Shown here in pieces: positions 55,915 through 64,000 of a DNA stretch of 64,000 nucleotides (the first letter of the stretch is position 1; every line of letters begins with the position of its first letter). The notes beneath the pieces are model-generated. The model was not told where the DNA came from. It made no database searches and saw nothing but the letters and a program-made list of their open reading frames with translations. The DNA comes from Ceratorhiza oryzae-sativae (Eukaryota; Basidiomycota; Agaricomycetes; Cantharellales; Ceratobasidiaceae). Where the stretch lies: NCBI GenBank assembly GCA_030998015.1, contig JARWMV010000026.1, forward strand, positions 1-64,000. Reading direction: 5' to 3'. The translations under genes were made by a program, and so were the position numbers.

Positions 55915-56605
55915 ATGGCATGTTAGATGGATGCGATGTCTTTTGTTTAGGCTGGATGTGTGGTTGTGTCGAACGAGGGCGCTAATGGCTGCTTGGACAT
56001 GTTTGCGCATCTGCTTAAATTCGAGCACGTGATCCAATTGACCCATTCCACCGACCAAGACGACGCGCATCAGCTCGGAGAATCCGACGGGAGGAGAGCG
56101 CGCACGTCGCCTGCCTTGGCGCCATATACCATTCCGCTCGGTCTTTCGTGCTCCCCCCGATTCGGTTCCGGCCGGACCGGGCTTTCGACCACTTTCGTGA
56201 CTGGAGTGGGCGTGGGCGTGGACAATCGCATCCGTGATGTCTCGGGACACGCGCGCGCCTGGGACAGACGGCTGGACTATCGCTTGTCAGCTGGCCATCG
56301 GGCTCTGGCCTCTGGCTGCAGCGGTGATGAGAACCCGAGCCTATTCCCACCTGAGCGTTGCGTCACCCTCCGTCCTTAGTGCGGCGGTCCTGGGACCCGG
56401 TGTCCGTCTCGAGCATTGAGGATATCGGTTTGGTGGTTGTCGGGGTAGTGTGGTCTTTTTCTTGGCGTTTCGAGCGCTCAATTTTTCGATGACGCTCCTT
56501 GAAAAGAGCCTTTCTTGTGTGCTTGTAGATTGTGTGCTCCCAACAGACACTGCTCGTTTGATCGCTTTAAATTGCTTAACTAACGATTCAACTACATTCG
56601 GGTGA
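55915..56605. other. GC-rich region between phosphatase and DUF3224 gene, no assignable gene
   Basis: Open frames of 100-140 codons occur on both strands (55960-56379 plus, 55891-56250 and 56341-56664 minus), which is what GC-rich DNA gives by chance. None shows a domain. A spliced gene on either strand cannot be excluded. Confidence 0.35.
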
Positions 56606-57211
56606 TCATAGCGTGTAATCCAGCCACACGGAAGTTGGGTCCGTCCAAGACGCATCAGCTGCATGCTTGTAGCCTCCCTTGCCTTTCAAACCCTTCAAGC
56701 CTCCAATGGCGCTCTTTTCATCTACGACCCAATCGGCCTCGGCGGTAATAACAAACGAGCCATTAGTGGCGATGAACACGACCTCGCCTTCGGGGCTGCC
56801 GTCGATAGAACCCTTGAAATGGCAAGTTCCTGGACTTGAAGTTAGCAGAGTTCTGTGCCCGACCCTCTGTCCGTTGCCTCACCAATGTAGGTCGAGGTTG
56901 GCTTGCCGGCGTGTGGTCCCGAGGGGCTTTTGCTATCCGGATGGTAGACCAGGACGTATTCCGCGACGCCTGCAAGGCAAGCGCGTCAGCTGGATGGCGC
57001 TTGGTTTGGCTCGGCACTCACCAGTCCCTTCCATCGCGCCAGTAAATTTGCGTTCACTTCGAACACGCGTGATCTTAATGGGAGCATCCTCTGCCGAGAC
57101 CGTTTTCTCGTCCCACGACGTCGTAAGGTAACCAGCTTTGATGGCTAGGAGAAAGCGTCAACGACATCGCGAACGAAATCGATGTATTTAAGGCTTACAC
57201 TTGGAAGACAT
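56606..57211 (-). CDS. DUF3224 family protein
   Basis: Small single-domain protein of unknown biochemical function. The ATG at 57211 starts a short first exon (MSSK). Then come IKAGYLTTSWDEKTVSAEDAPIKITRVRSERKFTGAMEGTG (in blocks, 57,020-57,140), VAEYVLVYHPDSKSPSGPHAG (56,900-56,965), STYIGTCHFKGSIDGSPEG (56,790-56,890) and SAIGGLKGLKGKGGY (56,680-56,725). These match the DUF3224 order: WDE, then a GD-EGxGxAEY strand, G-xG-xLDGxxG-F, then GLKGLxGxGxY. Three or four introns of about 50-70 nt; the border of the first is not certain. Stop TGA 56606-56608. No signal peptide. Confidence 0.72.
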
Positions 57212-57608
57212 GATGGTGGTGGCAGCTTGGAGAGAGCAAGGAAACACGTCTCGGTATTTGAAGGCACCCCCTCCCCGAACATGATACGGCCGGTGCCTGG
57301 ATGAACGCGTCGCGTGTTACGTCAACGCGTTCGGCACTGCGTGACTCGACTCGCCCAATGCCCTCATCCTGGACGGTGATTGGTGGGTTGTAAATGATAG
57401 ATCATGACTATCCTTATTGGAGTCATCAGTACGTCAAGCAGCGATATATTTCTGCTCCTGGGCGGTGTATTTTTGGATGACAGTGAGCACGTTGTAACCA
57501 GGTGGCTTGAGCTATTACTTGGTTTGTTTGTAAACAGTTTGGCTTAGAAGACGAGTTCGGGCCAGTTCATATCATCTAGGGATCAGCATGGTAGGTCCGG
57601 TAGCCTTC
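57212..57608. other. Intergenic region before the DDE element
   Basis: Promoter of the DUF3224 gene; no other gene recognised. Confidence 0.4.
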
Positions 57609-60600
57609 GTGGTAAAGTAGACGACAAGCGAAGTCATCCAACGCCAGTCAGGGTGAGAATCAAGGGTTTTGTTGTGGGTTATTCGGTGACAAACACGCAT
57701 GTAACTCCCGAACGGCGTCGAATATCGAAAAACGGCTCGCAACATTTTGTAGATAATTTGTAAAAGAATCGTATTATCATACAGTAGCTACTGTATCTAG
57801 CACATCTAGAGGCGAGTTTCCAAAATACGGCCTTGAGGGGGCGACAGCTGCTTGACAGACAGCGGCGGGACCGACCAGCCGCAGGTACCCGGGGTCCTTA
57901 ACTGGGATGAGGCATGTCTAGCGCAACCGGAGTGGCTCTGCAAGGCAGGGAGGAGATAGACTCAATACGAGTCATCCAGGTCCCCTAATAATGCATCTGG
58001 TATGATTCTATGGCCACGGTATTTCTTTGCTGCCCAGGCGGCTTGGCTACCCGAGAGGCCATGACCATATGCGTGAACAAATTGCTGAGAGCAAGTGGCA
58101 AATTTTGGGTGTGTTTAGATACAAATTGGGCGGACTGTGATAAAACATACCTTTGGATCGATTCCAACTTGACTGAATCCAGTGCCCTGAGCATATTTTG
58201 TCTGAGATCAGCCTCTGAGCTCGATGAGGGCAAGTCTCAGTACACGTGCTTTGCAGCGCCCCAGCATTGTTCGATTGGGTTGAGTTTGCAGTGATATTTT
58301 GGCAGGTAAATAACCAAAAACCCTTTGGCTGCAGCTTGCATCTGAAGGATTGATTTTTGTGCAAGGATATCTGGCTGGTTCATCATTGTACAACAGGCAC
58401 AACAGCTGGTCAAGTTGGGTGGACACCCTTGCTTGTTTGCATTCATTGATGTGCATACAAGCTTGAGTTTTCAAGCATTAGGAACCCCCCTCTCCTCTAA
58501 GATTGATGCCATGCCCTTAAATGCGCCTTGAAGCTTTGTAATCAGATGATTCATGGGGTAATAAAGCTGCTGGACTGTTCTGTCTGGCAGGATCACAGGT
58601 GTGTAGTCAATCTTAATTTTGTCTCCTAGTGGCCCTATCTCTTCTCCCTTAACCTTTTGAGACAGACCAAGTGTCATTCTGTTGATGTTTGGGGCACTTT
58701 CAGGTAGCTTTGTATGGATAGTCATGTTGTCAAAGACAAAGACATGGTATTTGTCTGGGTACTGTTCCTTTACAATCGACATTGCACACAACAGTTGATC
58801 AACAACATTGGTTGTCCCAAACCAACCATTGTGCTGTTTCCCCACTCGAAATATAACCCTTGCATCACTACTCATTGTGAGATAACATTGCTTGACTGGA
58901 TAGATAGTATGTACTTAGAACTTCCTTGTTCTGTTCCAGTTCCAGGTGATGCTGTTGGAGCAGCACTGGGAGACTCCAGTCTCAATCACAGCCAGCCATA
59001 ACTGGCAGAAACAAAATCAGCTACCATTAACAACATACCCTCCCCTTTTTTGTATATTCTGGCTGTTTCACTCTCATGAACCCATTGTGTAAGTTGCTGA
59101 TCATGTGCATAAAACATTGACTCATCGTGAAACCATACCACAACAACTTGCTCCCCCTCAGCAAGCTTTGGAGGTATTTCATTACCTTCAGAGTCCCAGC
59201 TTTGCATTTGCTGCTTGAGCTCGATCCACTCAGGAACATAGTAATTTGTTCAATAGTCTTTCACATCATCCTGTTCATGTCCATCAGCAAACTGACCACA
59301 ATGCTCTTTCATCCAGGTATATCCCATTTGGTGCATCCACTGCTGGGCAGTGTGCAGTGGCAGAGGCCCATCAATAAGGCATGAGAATCTCACTGCCCCA
59401 TCTGTTCCAAAAAAGTTGATAATATCACAAGCTTGTATGTATTTTCCTCAGTCTCTAAGCCAATACTGTATTGCTGCTGATAGATCTTTGTCTTCTATGA
59501 CAGAATCGCCCCAGGTGCTGTATACATTTGTTTAAAGTTTGGAATCTTTTTGGTATGCCCAAATCCATGAACAAACATGTTGTGCTGCCCAATCCCCTTG
59601 GCCAAATACAGCTGCTGCCATTTGAGAGGCATCGATCAATTTCATCCCCTTTAGGGCAATTAGATTCAGTGTCCCAGTCATGAACTGCAGTTGTCTAAGC
59701 ACTACATCACCAAGTGTAGATACATGCCATGTTCTGTGCCCATGTAACAATGACTCAATTATTTTGTTGAGTGTGCTAACCATTACTTTAGCTTTGTTCT
59801 GGGGAATTGGTTTGCAATTTGTTTGTTCTCCTATACAGCAGTGAGTCAATTCAAGTTTATATTGATAAAGAGGATGATCAACTCACTAGAATTAGCTGGA
59901 TTATCATCATCCTGAAACTCTTGGGTGTCTACAGGAGGAAGGGCTGATGTCTCATCCCCCTCTGGCTCTGCAAGGCTTGGGGGGTTCCAGTTATCTATTA
60001 GGTCTTCCTCGTCATCAGGAAGGTCCTCTAGCACAATATTGTGTTCTAGTGGTGCATCAAGTGCAAGGTCTTTTAGAGATTCTACAGCCTGGTTCAATTG
60101 CATTTGTGTATGTTCAATTGGTGCCTTGTTGTCCAATGTGAGTTTGCTTGATGAAGCAACTGAGACATCCTCTCCTAAGTCAGAGTTTAGCTCTTGTTCT
60201 GCTTGCTTTTGCACTCCCTGTTTAATATTAGCATAATCAAAATCAACTGATAATGATGCCCTGCTATTAACCTGTTTTGGCATGAAGTTCTGTGTCTGTT
60301 GAAGTGCAGAATTTTTCTTTCATGGCATTTCAAACAAATGCACTTGGCCTTGCACACAGATTACAAGAGACTGGAAAAGAGGGGGGTATGGATAATAGAT
60401 AAATTGTTAGTATTGTCACTGTATATGCTAAGTACAGAGTCCCCCTCTAAGAAGTTGAACCAGTGAGACCATGTGGAATTAAAGTCACAAGGGACCCCTA
60501 GGCAATATACAGGGAAACATAGGACAAGTGTGTGAAGATATGGAAGTATGTGCTGATATATGCAGTATATGCTAGGTGTCTCAATTGTGGCATCTCAGAC

Positions 60601-60954
60601 CAAGTGCCATAATCAACAAATTTGTCTTCTGACAACTCACCAGCCCATGCTATTGTGATCAGGACCCTGGGTACCTGTGGCTGGTTGGTCCTGCCGCTGT
60701 CTGTCAAGCAGCTGTCGCCCCCTCAAGGCCATATTTTGGAAACTTGCCTCTAGATGTGCTAGATACAGTAGCTACTGTATGATAATATGATTCTTTTACA
60801 AATTATCTACAAAATGTTGCAAGCTGTTGTTTGATATTCGACACTGTTCAGGAGTGACATGCATGTTTGTCACCAAATAACCCACAACAAAACCCTTGAT
60901 TCTCACCCTGACTCGCATTGGATGACTTTGCTTGTCGTCTACTTTATTTACCAC
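57609..60954. mobile_element. DDE transposon with about 0.3-kb terminal inverted repeats, degenerate
   Basis: 57609-57898 and 60661-60954 are inverted copies, about 90 percent alike by eye, starting GTGGTAAA..AAGTAGACGACAAG and including CATACAGTAGCTACTGTATCTAGCACATC. Between them lies a transposase on the minus strand. Most differences between the arms are C-to-T or G-to-A, with the right arm having lost CpG sites that the left keeps. No target duplication could be defined. Confidence 0.8.
57985..60283 (-). pseudogene. DDE transposase (Agaricomycete DDE-superfamily type), with in-frame stops
   Basis: Acidic N-terminus from 60283 (MPKQVNSRASLSVDFDYANI). Then LHTAQQWMHQMGYTW (about 59,320), VWFHDESMFYAHDQQLTQWV with the first catalytic Asp (59,070-59,130), VIFRVGKQHNGWFGTTNVVDQLL (58,790-58,860), YHVFVFDNMTIH with the second Asp (58,725-58,755), and IYLPKYHCKLNPIEQCWGAAKH with the catalytic Glu (58,245-58,305). 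Stops interrupt the otherwise continuous reading: TGA at 58237, 58471, 58986, 59250 and 59448, and TAA at 59532. An intron or gap is likely between 58,876 and 58,985. This copy is inactive, yet long blocks remain well conserved. Confidence 0.8.
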
Positions 60955-61113
60955 ATTAGTTACATAAGTTCCAGTAGACTCCAGTATAATTGCAAATTTA
61001 CTGCATGGTAAACAGTTCCAGTTGGCGCCTTTGCAGTGCCCTGTGGTGGTCTGTGAATATGAGTCATATAGTTATATTTAAGACATAGAATCATGAATCA
61101 ATTAAATGTAGTG
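60955..61113. other. Junction between the DDE element and the hAT element
   Basis: About 160 bp; presumably contains the 3' end of the hAT element, but its terminal repeat could not be recognised without the other end. Confidence 0.3.
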
Positions 61114-64000
61114 TTACATTGCTTCCAAGATGATAGATGCAATCTGGTCAATCTCTGGCAGTAGCAGAGTGCTGTACCAGGATCCAAGAGCCATCTTGGC
61201 CTCAAACGCTTGCATGGACATATTATGCTGTAGGTGATTAACAGTCAAACAACCAGCAGAAAAGGCATGCTCAATGTCTACTGAAGTTGCTTGGTAGAAT
61301 TGTAAGATATATGCATAGGACTTGTTTGCCAAATCAACTTACCTGGGGCTGTGAGGTAATTGAGTGCAAACCGAGCTAAGCACAGCATCGTTTCAAGCAT
61401 GCTAGACCAATAAGGCAATAATCCACCATTGCCTGCCAATGAAATAACCTCATCTTCAAGGTAGGCTTTGATCAAGTCCTTACAAGCATGATTTGATATA
61501 GTTGATGGCTGAATCCAGCAGTTTGTAGCCTACAGAGCAGATGTTAGGATGAAGAATGGATGTTGAGTGGTATTGATATATTTATAAATACCTTGCCAGC
61601 AGGTTTGTCAGAGACTACAGGCTTGGCATCTGCTGACAAATTGACAATGTGAAATCAAGTGCACACCATCTGACAAATCCTTTCCACAGATTGGCTTGTG
61701 TAATGCTTGCAGAGCCAGTTCATTTTAACATCTGGACACATGACTGAAACAAAAAAAAAACAGTTTAAACCAGTGCATATAGTACACAAAGTAATGTTAA
61801 CTCACCAAGCAAAATGAAATAGACTTTGCATATACTCATGTTATCCATGTACTTATCATAGACATTCAGTGCTGCCTGGGTGCCAACTTGAGTTACAGGA
61901 CTGATATCAGAGCTATCTCTCATCATCTCAAGAGTTTCTTTCAGCTCCACCAGTTTTGGGAGTGTTTCATGGACTAGTGGGACACTTCCTGCAGAGAAAT
62001 GTAGGGTTGGAACCTTGAAAACCTGTATGTATGCATTAAAGTGATACATGCAAACTATAGGAGCAACACTCACCTCAAGTGCTTCATTTAACTTGTTGGC
62101 AAGCAGCCACTGCTCTTCCTTCAAGCAAAATCGCTGGAGCTTCAAGTCAGGCTGGGCAGTAAGCCACTGAACTGGCTGTCAAAGGTGAATATGGTCATCC
62201 AATGCATGTTGATCAGAGCTCCACCATGTCAGTACACATTGGGAGAGTGATTTTTGTCCTGATTCCTTGAGTGCCAGGAAAAGTGAGATCACTTCATGGA
62301 AGCTGATTGTGAGTGATGTTGACTCATCAACATGGTGAGCTAGACCAGCAACCTATCATGGAAGTCATTTATGGACTCAAGGTGACAACCAAAAAACCTG
62401 CCTTTGGCATGATATCCTGTGCACTCTGCAGCTGTGGTTTGGTTGGAGCAATCCCATAGCAAGCATACAATCGCTCAATTGCCTTTACTACACTTTCCTG
62501 GGCTACTAGAGTATCATGTTCAAATTCTGACTTGTCAACTTCCACTGAGGTTGGCAAATCTAGTTCTTCATTCTTGGTACCAATCTCAGTCTGTTGTAAC
62601 TGTAAAAACTCTTGTATTGGTCACATGGGCAATTTAGGTGGCCCTTCCATCTTGTTGCAATTGAGTACCTGTTTTGTCCACTTAGATGGCTGTGAAAACT
62701 GGAGCATGAATGCCTGAAGAAGTTAGAAATCAATATATATCATTTTTGAATGTATTAACTATACAGTATGGCTTACCTTGGCCATCAGATTGATTATATG
62801 CACAAGGCACTGCACATGTGATTGCTCCCCCAAGAATCCCTTGATCTTATTTTCAAGATAGTGGACCATGGTGAGGTTATTGCTGGCATTGTCAAGTGCT
62901 GCTGCAAGAATCTGATTGTTGTTAATATGCTGATCCATTGTCACTACATAGTTATTTACATACCTTGCCCTTGAGTCCATATTGACAAAGGCATGAAGCA
63001 AGCTCAGTGGCTAGGTATTCACCAGTATGAGCAGATGTTAACCTAACAACAGTGAGTAAGTCATTTGAATCCATATATGCACACATCTTATGAGCAGTTA
63101 CCTGATAAACTCAAGGATGCATCAATGCATCTTCATTTCATCAAACCAGACAACTACCACACCCAGGTAAGACTCCAAAATAGGGTTTGTCCATCTGTCG
63201 ATTGCTAGATGAACTGCAGACTGTATGCTCTATCAACAATATTGGTAAATAAGCTAATAGCTGCATGGAGGATGAAATTCATACCTGAAAATATGTTTGA
63301 ATATGTGGGGCATAACTGGCATGCACAAGCTGGACATCTTGAGACAAGGTAGACAATGAAGGTAAGGTGGTTCCTGGGTGCAAGTAGTCAACTTCCATGC
63401 AGTGAAACTTGTTGGTGAGTGACTCAAATGAATGGTGGGAGCTTGTGCTCCATAGTGCAAGTATTGCTCTATGCTTTGCCTTGGAATATGGCAAGGGAGA
63501 GGTCTTGGATAAACTCAAGTTGGTTGTTGATGTAGCCAAGCATTTTGAATTGCACTTTTCAAGGCCCTCATGCAGTGGCATAGTACCATCACCTGTCCTA
63601 GTCTGAGCCTGATAGTGAGGCTTATGGTTGGGGTTGTTGTATTTACACATAAACCTGAACCACATTTGCTGAGGCACCAGCAGATCAACTTGATTGTTAT
63701 ATATGCAGCACAGTTTGACTCTGTAGTGACTGTAAGCTACAGATCTCCAGGTCTCCTCTGCTGCTTCTACAACACATAAAGCCATGAGTAAAGCTGCAGT
63801 GCTAATGACATCAAGGTTGTTTGCATACATACCTATTATTTCTTGGTCAGAATAGTTCCAAGCAGCCAAATCAGACAGGGAGTTCAAGCCTCTATGCTTC
63901 TTATAGGACAGCCATTCTCCAGGAGGTATGACAGGTTTTGAGAGGACGGTTGGCATTGAAAGCTCAATCATGCAAGTAATAGGGGTAGTTAGGAGCTGAT
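61114..64000 (-). pseudogene. hAT transposase, degenerate, cut by the window end
   Basis: Fragments in order on the minus strand. KHRAILALWSTSSHHSFESLTNKFHCME and HPGTTLPSLSTLSQDVQLVH (63,320-63,500) correspond to the LLRPGTRVPDSSTLSRKTRLVY part of 45997-47367. ILAAALDNASNNLTMVHYLE (62,850-62,910) carries the catalytic Asp, followed by FLGEQSHVQCLVHIINLMAK. FKVPTLHFSAGSVPLVHETLPKLVELKE (61,930-62,020), PVTQVGTQAALNVYDKYMD, and the dimerisation domain ATSVDIEHAFSAGCLTVNHLQHNMS (61,200-61,285) ending at 61114. Frames are interrupted, though some gaps are introns. CpG is nearly absent. GCL stands where the intact relative has GRL, consistent with a CGT-to-TGT change. Confidence 0.7.

Noticed and set aside
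55891..56664. Several 100-140 codon frames on both strands
   Set aside because: They overlap one another in GC-rich DNA and show no domain; treated as chance frames, though a spliced gene is possible.
1..64000. CRISPR array, prokaryotic operons, rRNA or viral genes
   Set aside because: Intron-rich fungal gene structure throughout; no regularly spaced direct repeats, rRNA segments or viral capsid/polymerase motifs seen.

Overview
The window looks like nuclear DNA of a filamentous basidiomycete, most likely Rhizoctonia / Ceratobasidiaceae (inference). Genes have many introns of about 45-63 nt with GT-AG (occasionally GC-AG) ends. Degenerate F-box genes are clustered, a secreted beta-trefoil lectin resembles the R. 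solani agglutinin type, and several transposon families are typical of Agaricomycetes.

Layout. 1-540 is the tail of a Gln/Pro-rich protein. 900-8,100 holds three related decayed F-box genes around an intact TOK-type potassium channel (3,399-6,115, minus). 9,121-12,669 holds an F-box protein and a RAD7 homologue. 14,736-20,105 is a tandem pair of secreted rhamnogalacturonan lyases (PL4), followed by zuotin (DnaJ). 23,688-29,171 has a ricin-B-type lectin, a secreted DUF2183/App1-domain protein and a stand-alone adenylation (ANL) enzyme.

The most unusual part is 29,348-49,990: a 20.6-kb unit bounded by near-identical 2.5-kb inverted repeats. The outermost base of each repeat is the first base of a tRNA-Pro(UGG) gene. 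Each arm also carries a palindromic MITE-like element and an identical orphan gene. The interior carries a transposase-like multi-exon gene, an adjacent uncharacterised gene, a mitochondrial-type acyl-CoA thioesterase and a LINE scrap. The right arm was later split by a 2,134-bp hAT element with clear terminal repeats and an 8-bp target duplication.

50,231-57,211 is ordinary gene space: an EST1/SMG7-like protein and a membrane-anchored histidine acid phosphatase (phytase-like) sharing a 0.1-kb divergent promoter, then a DUF3224 protein. 57,609-64,000 is old transposon sequence: a DDE element with 0.3-kb inverted repeats and a hAT transposase cut by the window end. Both are strongly CpG-depleted, with stop codons mostly of the TGA type.

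How the genes relate: pectin-side-chain lyases, lectin, phosphatase and App1-domain protein fit a plant-associated or saprotrophic secretome. The rest is housekeeping (RAD7 repair, zuotin ribosome chaperone, SMG7/EST1 RNA surveillance, K+ channel) interleaved with mobile DNA. No similarity search was run; all family calls come from motifs read in the translations.
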